From assembly GCF_019797825.1 (NCBI RefSeq), contig NZ_CP081855.1, forward strand, positions 496,001 to 560,000: a stretch of DNA of 64,000 bases. Reading direction: 5' to 3'. Below the pieces are notes generated by a model, which did not search any database, was not told the DNA's origin, and saw only the letters and a list, made by a program, of their open reading frames with translations. Of this stretch, positions 56,142 to 64,000 are shown one piece after another; the stretch's first letter is position 1, and every line of letters begins with the position of its first letter. The stretch comes from Limosilactobacillus panis. Lineage in GTDB: Bacteria; Bacillota; Bacilli; Lactobacillales; Lactobacillaceae. The position numbers and the translations under genes are program-made.

Positions 56142-56315
56142 AGGGAGTGAGACAGAACTAGCTTGCTAGTTCGTTTTTCGACGCGAAGCTAGCCTGTAGG
56201 GAACCCCCGCAAGCACAAAGAGGACTCTAGCGTTCGGATTTTCCGAACACTAGAGTCCCTTTGTGTACTGCGCTGTAGCATTTTCAACTATATAGGAGAC
56301 TTACGTCACAACCCC
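56142..56315 (-). repeat. Dispersed hairpin repeat, copy A4
   Basis: The inverted counterpart of copy A1, 174 bp, from GGGAGTGAGACAGAAC to GTCACAACCCC. The hairpin at 56214-56265 (CACAAAGAGGACTCTAG / CTAGAGTCCCTTTGTG) is longer and better paired than in A1. It lies 44 bp after the adhE stop and can terminate it. It also carries the palindrome GAACTAGCTTGCTAGTTC. Confidence 0.85.
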
Positions 56316-56358
56316 TTTTTGGATTGGTTGATATTAGGTGAATTGAATAGGTTAAAAA

Positions 56359-58998
56359 CTAGTTGTTATCTTCAACCCCAGTGCCTTCGTAGCAACGTTC
56401 AAGGAGTTCTTTGAGCTGGCTAACGAGTGGTTCAACTGGGTTAGTGGTTGTACATTGGTCTTCGTATGCGAGGACAGCAAGCTGGTCAACGACCTTGTCG
56501 AATTCCTCACGGGTAACCCCGTTGGCCTTCAGACTCAGGGTAACGCCACATTCATGAGCAACGTCAATGTACTTTTGGGCGTATGCATCTGCTAACTCTT
56601 CATCATTCTTGCCTTGGAGGCCGATGAAGCGTGCAATATCAGCGTAGTCCTTCGTTGCGTGGTACGTTTCGTAGTGTGGCCAGAGAGCTAGTTTCTGTGG
56701 CCGTTGGGCGTTGAAACGAATAACCTGTGGCATTGCAATGGCAATCAAGAGACCGTGAGGAAGACCAAAGGCACCACCCATCTTGTGGGCCAGGGAGTGG
56801 GTAATCCCCAGAAAGGCTTGACCAAACGCCATTCCGGCCATCGTGGAGAAGTCATGCATCTTCCGCCGGGCTAACTTATCACCCTTAACGGACATCGGCA
56901 GGTATTCCATTGCCCCCTTGATGGTTTGCAGTGACCAACCACGCGTGTAATCGGTTGCCATTACGGAAACGTAAGATTCGGTGGCGTGGCAAAGAACATC
57001 CAAACCGGTGTAGGCAGTTGTCTTAGCCGGAACGGTTTCCACAAATTGGGAGTCAACGATGGCAATGTTTGGCGTTAGTGCGTAATCTGCCAATGGGTAC
57101 TTAACGTGGGTTTTGGAATCAGTGATAACCGCAAATGGGGTAACTTCGGAACCCGTTCCAGAAGTAGTTGGAATCCCAATCAGCTGGGACTTTTCAGGCT
57201 TCTTAATCTGGTAAGCCCGCTTCCGGATGTCAAGGTACTTCTGCATTACACCGTACCAGGAAGTCTCGGGGTGTTCATAGAACATCCACATTGCCTTGGC
57301 AGCGTCCATCGGTGACCCCCCACCAAGGGCAATAATGGTGTCCGGCTTGAAGTCATTCATCATGGCAACCCCTTTTTCAACCGTGTGGGTGGATGGGTCT
57401 TCTTCAACGTCATCGAAAACTAAGAATGGGGTTTCGTTTTGCCGCAGCCGGAGTTGGTCGATGACCCGTTGAACGTACCCCCGCTTGCTCATACCGGGAC
57501 CGGTGACGATAAATGCCCGGTTAATGTTTGGAATATCGCGCAATTCTTTTAGCGAATTCCGCTGAAAGTAAACTTTTGGGGGGATCTTGACCCACTGACG
57601 GTTTTCACGCCGCTTAGCAATTACCTTGATGTTTAGAAGGTCCCAGTCGGTAACGTTGTGGGAAACTGAGTTACCGCCATAAGAACCAGTCCCCAGGGTC
57701 AGTGATGGGGTCATATTGTTGTAAATGTTCCCAATTCCACCGATACCAGATGGTGAGTTGACGATAATCCGGGAAGCCCGCATTTCGAGTCCGTACTTGG
57801 TTGCCAGATCATCATCCAGGGTATGAATGGCGGCTGTATGACCTTCACCACCGTAGTGAAGAAGTTGCCGACAGATATCAAAGGCGTTTTCACGAGAGCT
57901 TGCCCGGTACATGGTCAGAACGGGGGAGAGCTTTTCGGCAGACAGTGGGTAGTCGTCACCAACGCCATCAATTTCGGCAATTAATACCTTGGTGTTGTCA
58001 GGAACATTCTTCAGTCCACACATATCGGCAATGGCATTGGCCGAGCGTCCGGCAATTGGTCCCCGTACTTGGTGACGCTGCGGGTCGATAAAGCCGTCGG
58101 AAAAGGTTTGCATTTCGTCTGGCTTAACGAAGTAGCAGTTCCACTTCTTGAATTCTTCCTTAACTTGGTCGTAGATTTCGTCATCAACAACAACTGAGTT
58201 TTCTGATGCACAGATCATCCCGTTATCGAAAGTCTTGGATAAGACAATGTCGTAAACGGACCGTTCAATGTTGGCTGACTTTTCAATGTAGGCCGGACCG
58301 TTACCAGGGCCAACCCCTAGGGCTGGGTTACCAGAACTGTAGGCGGCCTTGACTAAGCCGGGACCACCAGTAGCCAGGATGGTAGCAATGTTAGGATTTT
58401 GCAGTAGGGCATTAGTATTTTCCCGACTGCATCGTGGAATCCATTGAATCATGTCTTTCGGGGCACCGGCCTTTTCAGCGGCCGCCTGAAGGATCTTTGC
58501 GGTCTTTACAGATGACTGAAAGGCCTGGGGGTGGAACGAGAAGATGATGGTGTTCCGGGTCTTTGCGGAGATGATGGACTTAAAAATTGTTGTTGAAGTG
58601 GGGTTGGTAACAGGAACCACTCCGGCAATAATTCCAAGAGGATCCGCAATGGTGATTGTTTGGTCCTCATCGTTGTCTTCGATAATACCAACGGTGTGGT
58701 CATGACGAATGTTGTTCCAAATATATTCACTAGCGTAGATATTCTTAATTGCCTTATCTTCGGCAACACCACGGCCGGTTTCGTTAGCAGCGTCTACAGC
58801 GAGGTCCATGTGGTGCTCTTCAGCAGCCAAGGCCATTGCCTGACAGATATTGTCAACTTGTTCCTGGGTGTAGTTACGTAACTGTTCGAAAGCGACTTGA
58901 CTCTTGCGAACTAAGCCACCAATTAGTTCTTCGGCGGCCTGTTGCTTGTCTTGTTCAGTCTCTTTTTGCTCAATTTGGTGTTTCTTAGAATTTGCCAT
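56359..58998 (-). CDS. adhE: Bifunctional acetaldehyde-CoA/alcohol dehydrogenase
   Basis: Reduces acetyl-CoA to acetaldehyde and then ethanol, regenerating NAD for heterofermentation. The N-terminal aldehyde dehydrogenase half has the catalytic Cys in FDNGMICASENS. The C-terminal iron-dependent alcohol dehydrogenase half has GGGSPMDAAKAMW and the metal-binding HSLAHKMGGAFGLPHGLL. The length is 879 aa from ATG 58998, with GAAGGAGAAAC upstream. An in-frame TTG at 59004 is less likely. Preceded by a promoter with a Rex-like box. Confidence 0.97.
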   Translation of the reverse strand: MANSKKHQIEQKETEQDKQQAAEELIGGLVRKSQVAFEQLRNYTQEQVDNICQAMALAAEEHHMDLAVDAANETGRGVAEDKAIKNIYASEYIWNNIRHDHTVGIIEDNDEDQTITIADPLGIIAGVVPVTNPTSTTIFKSIISAKTRNTIIFSFHPQAFQSSVKTAKILQAAAEKAGAPKDMIQWIPRCSRENTNALLQNPNIATILATGGPGLVKAAYSSGNPALGVGPGNGPAYIEKSANIERSVYDIVLSKTFDNGMICASENSVVVDDEIYDQVKEEFKKWNCYFVKPDEMQTFSDGFIDPQRHQVRGPIAGRSANAIADMCGLKNVPDNTKVLIAEIDGVGDDYPLSAEKLSPVLTMYRASSRENAFDICRQLLHYGGEGHTAAIHTLDDDLATKYGLEMRASRIIVNSPSGIGGIGNIYNNMTPSLTLGTGSYGGNSVSHNVTDWDLLNIKVIAKRRENRQWVKIPPKVYFQRNSLKELRDIPNINRAFIVTGPGMSKRGYVQRVIDQLRLRQNETPFLVFDDVEEDPSTHTVEKGVAMMNDFKPDTIIALGGGSPMDAAKAMWMFYEHPETSWYGVMQKYLDIRKRAYQIKKPEKSQLIGIPTTSGTGSEVTPFAVITDSKTHVKYPLADYALTPNIAIVDSQFVETVPAKTTAYTGLDVLCHATESYVSVMATDYTRGWSLQTIKGAMEYLPMSVKGDKLARRKMHDFSTMAGMAFGQAFLGITHSLAHKMGGAFGLPHGLLIAIAMPQVIRFNAQRPQKLALWPHYETYHATKDYADIARFIGLQGKNDEELADAYAQKYIDVAHECGVTLSLKANGVTREEFDKVVDQLAVLAYEDQCTTTNPVEPLVSQLKELLERCYEGTGVEDNN

Positions 58999-59050
58999 AA
59001 TCAAGTTTCTCCTTCATCACTTAATGTTTGTTACCTTTTGAACATGGTTA

Positions 59051-59102
59051 ATAATACAGGATATTCTTAGCCCTTGCAAGGAGATTGTGATAAGGTTAAC
59101 AA
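59051..59102 (-). promoter_or_regulatory. adhE promoter with Rex-like box
   Basis: On the minus strand TTGCAA (-35) and TATTAT (-10) have a 17-bp spacer. TTGTGA-TAAGGT-TAACAA (59085-59102, plus strand) lies just upstream and touches the -35 region. It differs from the Rex palindrome TTGTGAnnnnnnTCACAA at one position, so repression relieved by high NADH is expected. Confidence 0.65.
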
Positions 59103-59199
59103 TGGTTACGAATGATGAATTCGCTTACAAATATGGCAAATTAAGCCTGAAATAACAGCAAAAAAGATTGGTATAAATTTTAGTCAATTAGTAATTTAG

Positions 59200-59211
59200 G
59201 CAAACGTTTGC
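59200..59211. promoter_or_regulatory. LacI/CcpA-type operator half-way between nrdF and adhE
   Basis: GCAAACGTTTGC is a perfect 12-bp palindrome with the central CG of LacI-family operators. It lies about 100 bp upstream of the adhE -35 box. CcpA is the first candidate (11 of 14 consensus positions). Confidence 0.5.
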
Positions 59212-59252
59212 ACATGTGATACTGATCAGTAATTCACAACGCCTAAAAATAA

Positions 59253-59284
59253 AAAAGCAACCGGATGATTCCAGTCGCTTTTAT
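59253..59284 (-). terminator. Terminator of nrdHEF
   Basis: AAAAGCGACTGG pairs with CCGGTTGCTTTTTT on the minus strand, with two non-Watson-Crick positions. Confidence 0.75.
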
Positions 59285-59288
59285 AGTA

Positions 59289-60308
59289 TTAATCCCGGGA
59301 GTTTTTATCCTTGCCGGCATTGGGGTCCATGATGTGATAATCATCATCGTTCATCGCTTCAACCGCTCCTAAACGGTACCCATTACCCACTTGACTAAAG
59401 AAGTCGTGGTTAGAAGTAGAAGTTGAGATTCCGTTCATTACCACGGGGTTAACATCTGCGGCCGTGTCTGGGAAGAGCGGGTCCTGGCCGAGGTTCATCA
59501 GGGCCTTGTTGGCATTGTAACGGATAAATACGAGGACGTCATCTGTCCAGCCAATTTGGTCATAGAGCAGGTGGGTGTACTTCTCTTCGTTGTCGTAAAG
59601 GTCGTAGAGGAAGTTGTACATCCAGTCCTTCATATCCTGCTGTTGCTTTTCGGTCCGGTCATGGAGACCAAGTTGGAACTTGTAACCAATGTAGGTTCCG
59701 TGGACGGATTCATCCCGTAGGATAAGCTTGATAATTTCAGCAACGTTGTTTAGTTCGTTGTGGCCAAGATAGTAAAGCGGGGTGTAGAAACCAGAGTAGA
59801 AGAGGAAGGTTTCCAAAAAGACGTTGGCAACCTTCTTCTTCAGCGGGTCCTCCTCGGGATCGAGGTACATGTTGGCAATCTTAGTTGCCTTGTTTTGCAG
59901 GTACTCTTCCGAATCAGACCAGTCGAAAATTTCGTTGATTTCATCAGGAGTGTTCAAGGTTGAGAAGATGGTGGAGTAACTCTTGGCGTGGACCGATTCC
60001 ATGAATTGGATATTGTTCAGCACCGCCGTTTCGTGTGGGGTCCGGACGTCATTCTTTAGTGCGGTCAGTCCTGCTTCGGATTGGACCGTATCAAGCAGGG
60101 TCAGTCCCCCAAAGACATGACCAACAGTCCAGCGGTGGTCATCATCTAGTGCCCGCCAGTCGTCCATATCGTTGGAAACGGGGATCCGAGTATCAAGCCA
60201 GAACTGCTCTGTCAGCTTCTCCCAGGTTGCCTTGTCAATCATGTCGGAAACTTTATTCCAATTGATTGCCTTATATTTGCTTAATGGTTTAAATTCTTCA
60301 AGTTTCAT
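59289..60308 (-). CDS. nrdF: Class Ib ribonucleotide reductase small subunit
   Basis: A 339-aa di-metal (Mn or Fe) protein that generates the tyrosyl radical. Metal ligands are in TVQSEAGLT, NNIQFMESVHAKSYS (Glu and His), FLETFLFYSGFYTP and LRDESVHGTYIG. ATG 60308 follows AAGGAGAACGGCTAGTTAA. It follows nrdE after 89 bp. NrdI, the flavodoxin partner, is not in this operon. Confidence 0.96.
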   Translation of the reverse strand: MKLEEFKPLSKYKAINWNKVSDMIDKATWEKLTEQFWLDTRIPVSNDMDDWRALDDDHRWTVGHVFGGLTLLDTVQSEAGLTALKNDVRTPHETAVLNNIQFMESVHAKSYSTIFSTLNTPDEINEIFDWSDSEEYLQNKATKIANMYLDPEEDPLKKKVANVFLETFLFYSGFYTPLYYLGHNELNNVAEIIKLILRDESVHGTYIGYKFQLGLHDRTEKQQQDMKDWMYNFLYDLYDNEEKYTHLLYDQIGWTDDVLVFIRYNANKALMNLGQDPLFPDTAADVNPVVMNGISTSTSNHDFFSQVGNGYRLGAVEAMNDDDYHIMDPNAGKDKNSRD

Positions 60309-60397
60309 TTAACTAGCCGTTCTCCTTAATCAAGAATATTAATCGCCCTATAATTCGTGTAATAGCAATAAAATTGTAGCAGTCTCTTTATTGAAAA

Positions 60398-62569
60398 TCA
60401 AATAACACAACTTTCACATTGGTTAGCACCAATTTCATCATTGTCATCCGTAAATGTTCGGATATAGTAAATCGACTTGATACCATGCTGATATGCATAG
60501 TGACGAAGAATATTCAGGTCACGGGTGGTCATCTTATTGGTGCGCCCGTTTTTCCATTCGTATAGGCCGTCTGGAATCGTCGACCGCATGAAGAGGGTCA
60601 ATGACATTGACTGGTCGACGTGTTGCTGGGCAGCAGCGTAAGTGTCAATTACCTTCCGCATGTCGATGTCGTAGGCTGACTGGTAGTATGGCATTGTATC
60701 GTTAGACAGGTACGGTGCGGGGTAGTAGATTTTCCCAATCATCTTCTCTTGCCGTTCCTCGACTCGGTTGATGATTGGTGTCAGACTGGCAGTTGAATCG
60801 TTAATATAAGAAGTCGAACCGTTTGGCGCAACGGCGAGCCGGTATTCGTTGTAGAGGCCGTCTTTTTTAACGTCTTCCTTGAGCTTTTCCCAGTCCTTGA
60901 TTCCTGGAATAAAGATGCCCTTAAATAGCTCCTTAACAACGTCGGACTGGGGACCCCAATCTTTTGAAGTATACTTGGCAAAGTATGAGCCATCCGCATA
61001 GGTACTCTTGTCAAAATTGTGGAAAGTTTCTTGCCGTTCGCGTGCGATCTCGTTAGAGGCAACGAGTGACCAGTAGTTCAATAGCATGAAGTAGACCCCC
61101 GTAAACTCAATTGCGACGGGGCTGCCGTATTGAATATGGTGCTTAGCCAGGTAACTGTGTAGACCCATAGCGCCTAAGCCGACAGAGTGGGCGAGGGCGT
61201 TCCCCCGCTTGATGCTCGGCACAACGTCGAGGTTTTCAACGTCACTGATATGGGTTAAACCGCGCATCATTGCCCGGACCGACCGCCCAAAGTTGGGGCT
61301 TTCCATCATGTTGGCAATGTTAGTGGACCCCAAGTTACAGCTAATATCCGTCCCCAACTTTTCGTAAGATTGGTCATCAGCGACTTTTGAAGGAACCTGA
61401 ACTTGAGCAATCTCCGAGCATAGGTTACTCATTACAATCTTACCGTCAATTGGGTTGTCGCGGTTCTCCGTATCGATGTTGATAATGTACGGGTATCCAG
61501 ATTCCTGCTGGAGCTTGCTAATTTCGTCTTCCAGATCGCGGGCGTTGAGTTTCTTCTTATGAATCTCATCGTTTGCAACCATGTTATCGTATTCCTTGGT
61601 AATGTCGACGTAAGAGAAGGGAACACCGTAAACCCGTTCCACATCATATGGACTAAAGAGGTACATATCCTCGTCCTTTTCAACCAGTTCATAGAACTTA
61701 TCGGGAACGGTGACCCCTAACGAAAGGGTCTTCAGCCGAATCTTTTCGTCGGCGTTTTCTTTCTTGGCACCGAGAAAAGCGATGATGTCAGGGTGGAAGA
61801 CGCTCAGGTAGACGACACCGGCACCTTGCCGCTGGCCGAGCTGGTTAGAATATGAGAAACTATCTTCCAGGAGCTTCATAACCGGAACAACTCCGCTTGC
61901 TGCCCCCTTGATCTTTTTGATTGGGGCTCCTGCCTCACGGAGATTACTGAGGTTGATGCCGACCCCACCACCGATCTTAGAAAGCTGAAGGGCCGAATTG
62001 ATGGTCCGACCAATCGTATTCATGTCATCGGTACTTTGAATGGCAAAACAGGAGACAAATTCCCCCCGGCGTTTCCGCCCAACGTTCAAAAAGGTAGGGG
62101 TAGCTGGTTGGTAGCGCTGGTGGATGATTTCATCAGCAAGGTCCATGGCTAAGTCTTCATCCCCATCGGCAAGGTATAAAGCGTTCATGGCAACCCGGTC
62201 AATGTAGTTTTCCAAGTAATATTCCTTGTCGTTGGTCCGCATGGCATATTGCGCATAGAATTTATAAGCAGCCATGAAGGAGTGGAAGTGGAAGCCCTGG
62301 TCCTTTAGGTAGGTGTACAGTTTTTCGATGAAGGAAAAACTATATTTATCCATAAAGCCTTCTTCGATGTAGTCGTTTTCTTCCAGCCATTCAAAACGTT
62401 CCTTTAATGAAGAGAAGTGCTTGGTGTTAGGCTTGACATTACTATTGATGAAGTCTTGCAGAGCTTCTTGATCCTTGTCTAGTTGGATTTTACCGTCACG
62501 GGGGATGTTAACCTCGTTGTTGAGGTCGTAATATTTAACTTTAGTGATGTCGATGTCAGATAAAGCCAT
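60398..62569 (-). CDS. nrdE: Class Ib ribonucleotide reductase large subunit
   Basis: Reduces ribonucleoside diphosphates to deoxyribonucleotides. The 723-aa protein lacks the N-terminal ATP cone, as expected for class Ib. Active-site features are FVSCFAIQSTDD (first Cys), the NLCSEIAQVQVPS region with the radical Cys, and the C-terminal CESCVI tail that NrdH reduces. ATG 62569 lies behind GGAAAGTGAG. It is the central gene of nrdHEF. Confidence 0.96.
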   Translation of the reverse strand: MALSDIDITKVKYYDLNNEVNIPRDGKIQLDKDQEALQDFINSNVKPNTKHFSSLKERFEWLEENDYIEEGFMDKYSFSFIEKLYTYLKDQGFHFHSFMAAYKFYAQYAMRTNDKEYYLENYIDRVAMNALYLADGDEDLAMDLADEIIHQRYQPATPTFLNVGRKRRGEFVSCFAIQSTDDMNTIGRTINSALQLSKIGGGVGINLSNLREAGAPIKKIKGAASGVVPVMKLLEDSFSYSNQLGQRQGAGVVYLSVFHPDIIAFLGAKKENADEKIRLKTLSLGVTVPDKFYELVEKDEDMYLFSPYDVERVYGVPFSYVDITKEYDNMVANDEIHKKKLNARDLEDEISKLQQESGYPYIINIDTENRDNPIDGKIVMSNLCSEIAQVQVPSKVADDQSYEKLGTDISCNLGSTNIANMMESPNFGRSVRAMMRGLTHISDVENLDVVPSIKRGNALAHSVGLGAMGLHSYLAKHHIQYGSPVAIEFTGVYFMLLNYWSLVASNEIARERQETFHNFDKSTYADGSYFAKYTSKDWGPQSDVVKELFKGIFIPGIKDWEKLKEDVKKDGLYNEYRLAVAPNGSTSYINDSTASLTPIINRVEERQEKMIGKIYYPAPYLSNDTMPYYQSAYDIDMRKVIDTYAAAQQHVDQSMSLTLFMRSTIPDGLYEWKNGRTNKMTTRDLNILRHYAYQHGIKSIYYIRTFTDDNDEIGANQCESCVI

Positions 62570-62663
62570 GGTTAAAACTCACTTTCCTGTCTTATTTTAT
62601 TCAAAATTAAACCAGGCTAACAGTCGTTTGGCGAATGCAGCCTGGTAAAAATAACGTCGTCGA

Positions 62664-62885
62664 TTATGCTAACTGTTGGAGCCGGTCCGGTCGGAAACCA
62701 GAAAAGGCGTTGCCGTTTGGTAGTTTTACGACTGGCGTTGCCATGAAGCCAGCGGCTTTTAACCGGTCGATGTATTCCGGCTGCTCATCAATGTTGTGCT
62801 CAACGAAGTTAATCTTGTGTTGCCGTAAGAACTTCTTGGTCATCTTGCATTGAATGCAGTTATTCTTTGAGAAAATTGTAATCAT
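62664..62885 (-). CDS. nrdH: Glutaredoxin-like protein NrdH
   Basis: A 73-aa redoxin that reduces the NrdE tail. The active site is CIQCKMTKKFL (Cys-x-x-Cys, residues 11-14). GFMATPVVKLPNG has the cis-Pro and FSGFRPDRLQQL the C-terminal NrdH motif. ATG 62885 follows TGGGAGGCACC. It is the first gene of the operon. Confidence 0.95.
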   Translation of the reverse strand: MITIFSKNNCIQCKMTKKFLRQHKINFVEHNIDEQPEYIDRLKAAGFMATPVVKLPNGNAFSGFRPDRLQQLA

Positions 62886-62927
62886 AATGGTGCCTCCCAG
62901 AGAATTGTTTCGTAGTTGATGTTATTA

Positions 62928-63010
62928 AGTATAGCCGGAAATAATGAAAAATCAATCTAAAAATACCATATATCGAGTCGTACTTGATGGTGAAACACAA
63001 TATATGGTAA
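62928..63010 (-). promoter_or_regulatory. nrdHEF promoter with paired NrdR boxes
   Basis: On the minus strand TTGATT (62950-62955) and TATACT (62928-62933) have a 16-bp spacer. Two NrdR-like boxes lie just upstream: 62963-62978 (12 of 16 to ACACWATATATWGTGT) and 62995-63010 (13 of 16). Their ATATAT cores are 32 bp apart, about three helical turns, the arrangement known for NrdR. Confidence 0.75.
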
Positions 63011-63116
63011 TAATAATGGGGAGCAAAGACTGTGAAACTTTTTTGGCTATTTAATCGCTAGATAAACTTTATCAAACTAATTAGTAATTATACACTGAAT
63101 CAGAAGGATGGAGAAG

Positions 63117-63617
63117 ATGGCAGAAGAAAAAACGAAAAAAGAATATATGCGAATGGCAATTGCGGAAGCCCACCAGGCGGCATTACTTAATGAGGTGCCA
63201 ATTGGGGCCGTCATCGTTCATGACGGTAAAGTGATTGGTCGGGGGCACAACATGCGCGAACGATTCCAAGATGTGACTTATCACGCGGAAATGCTGGCGA
63301 TTAACGAAGCATGCACTTTCTTGCACAGCTGGCGACTTGAAGACTGTGACCTTTACGTTACCCTAGAACCATGCATTATGTGTAGCGGGGCCATACTCAA
63401 TGCGCGGATAAAAAAACTTTATTACGGTGCCCAGGATCCAAAGGCGGGGGCTGTGGATAGTCTTTACCACCTTCTCAATGATTCTCGGCTGAACCACCAG
63501 GTCAACGTCGAAAGCGGCCTCTTGAAAACGGAATGTGGGCAAATGCTCAAGGACTTCTTCCGGGTAATTCGTAAACGCCGCAAGGCAGCTCGTAAAAAAC
63601 GTCGGGTAAAAGACTAG
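63117..63617 (+). CDS. tadA: tRNA-specific adenosine deaminase
   Basis: Converts the wobble adenosine of tRNA-Arg(ACG) to inosine. The zinc site is THAEMLAINEAC (His and catalytic Glu) and LEPCIMCSGAI (two Cys). The C-terminal tail is strongly basic (KRRKAARKKRRVKD). ATG 63117 has AAGGATGGAG upstream. The ATG at 63108 is possible but overlaps that Shine-Dalgarno. The gene order tadA-ffs-dnaX is typical for firmicutes. Confidence 0.95.
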   Translation: MAEEKTKKEYMRMAIAEAHQAALLNEVPIGAVIVHDGKVIGRGHNMRERFQDVTYHAEMLAINEACTFLHSWRLEDCDLYVTLEPCIMCSGAILNARIKKLYYGAQDPKAGAVDSLYHLLNDSRLNHQVNVESGLLKTECGQMLKDFFRVIRKRRKAARKKRRVKD

Positions 63618-63654
63618 CAATTATCGCTGATTTAGTGTAATATACTATATGCCG

Positions 63655-63742
63655 AAAGGCCTTAGAGCAAGGACGTGCTTACGAACCGTGTCAGGTCCGG
63701 AAGGAAGCAGCACTAAGTTTGTTGCATCCTGTGCTCTAAGTT
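63655..63742 (+). ncRNA. ffs: Signal recognition particle RNA (small type)
   Basis: The conserved apical sequence GTGTCAGGTCCGGAAGGAAG with GCAGC binds Ffh. The long closing stem is formed by CTTAGAGCA (63661) and TGCTCTAAG (to 63740). A promoter-like TATACT lies at 63641-63646. It is the short single-hairpin form without an Alu domain. Confidence 0.95.
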
Positions 63743-63752
63743 TGAATGATAA

Positions 63753-63787
63753 TTAGCTGAGGCTGGGAAACTTTTCCAGCTTCTTTT
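63753..63787 (+). terminator. Terminator of the SRP RNA
   Basis: GAGGCTGGGAAA and TTTTCCAGCTTC pair, followed by TTTTTA. Confidence 0.8.
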
Positions 63788-63913
63788 TATTCTGGGTCGG
63801 TAACTAATGAATTTTAGGGCGGGCCTTTTTTTGATAGTCCAATGAAGCAGAAAGCTAGTATAATATTAAAGTAATGTTTTAGACTTTGTACCATATAGAA
63901 AGGAAGCCCCGTG

Positions 63914-64000
63914 ATGAGTTATCAAGCACTGTACCGGGTTTGGCGTCCACAGCGCTTTGATGAGTTGGTGGGTCAGCAGGTGGTCACGCAAACCCTTAAA
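63914..64000 (+). CDS. dnaX: DNA polymerase III subunit gamma/tau, start only
   Basis: The first 29 codons (MSYQALYRVWRPQRFDELVG, then QQVVTQTLK) match the invariant N-terminus of DnaX, the clamp-loader ATPase. The gene runs off the window. ATG 63914 or GTG 63911 follows GAAAGGAAGCCCC. Confidence 0.95.
   Translation, partial: MSYQALYRVWRPQRFDELVGQQVVTQTLK

Overview
The window looks like the chromosome of a heterofermentative lactic acid bacterium, most likely a Limosilactobacillus or close relative. The pointers are heterodimeric LacL/LacM beta-galactosidase, PepC, a MetA-like/CysK cysteine operon, AdhE, class Ib NrdHEF, a cydABDC cluster with menaquinone side-chain genes but no menaquinone ring genes, and the firmicute orders radA-yacL-cysS-mrnC-rlmB-sigH-rpmG-secE-nusG-rplK-rplA and tadA-ffs-dnaX. 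The genus is inferred from content and was not computed.

Layout. 1-2 kb: a decayed KtrB/KtrA potassium system, then tRNA-Leu(AAG). 2.2-8 kb: lacL-lacM behind a cre-like site, then an MMPL exporter. 8.1-14.9 kb: a polytopic membrane protein, an AEC permease, a phosphoglycerate mutase-like protein with an esterase, a DUF2975/XRE pair, and pepC. 15-24.6 kb: a mobile-element cluster (TnpB element, IS30 nested in an IS1182-type element, an IS4-type element, and a second IS1182-type element lacking its 5' end) that brackets a cysteine operon. That operon has what looks like a complete ribosome-mediated attenuator: a 17-residue leader peptide ending Cys-Cys-Cys, whose Cys codons form one arm of a terminator. 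24.6-35.2 kb: rpiA, a GNAT protein, dut-radA-yacL, cysS-mrnC-rlmB, sigH, and the rpmG-secE-nusG-rplK-rplA segment. 35.2-40.9 kb: material separating rplA from rplJ, namely an IS30 element, an aminotransferase, and a broken glycosyltransferase/UDP-GlcNAc 2-epimerase cluster. 41-42 kb: L10 leader, rplJ, rplL. 42.4-51.6 kb: a respiratory block (cydA-cydB-cydD-cydC, a polyprenyl diphosphate synthase, a MenA-like prenyltransferase, type II NADH dehydrogenase), consistent with respiration on scavenged haem and a quinone precursor. 51.6-64 kb: a second TnpB copy with a nonsense mutation, a broken zinc-binding protein gene behind an intact Zur-type operator, a GlpT-like transporter, mscL, adhE, nrdHEF, tadA, the SRP RNA and the start of dnaX.

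Two themes recur. The first is gene decay: potassium uptake, surface-glycan synthesis, zinc uptake and one tnpB copy carry frameshifts or stops, while long housekeeping genes (adhE, nrdE, lacL) are intact. That argues against poor sequence quality. The second is a dispersed 90-175 bp hairpin repeat found four times, each time immediately 3' of a gene, where it can act as a transcription terminator. Regulatory sites read directly from the sequence include a paired NrdR box, a Rex-like box at adhE, a Zur box, cre-like sites, an L10 leader, a candidate L1 operator and a palindrome in the spacer of the phosphoglycerate mutase promoter.
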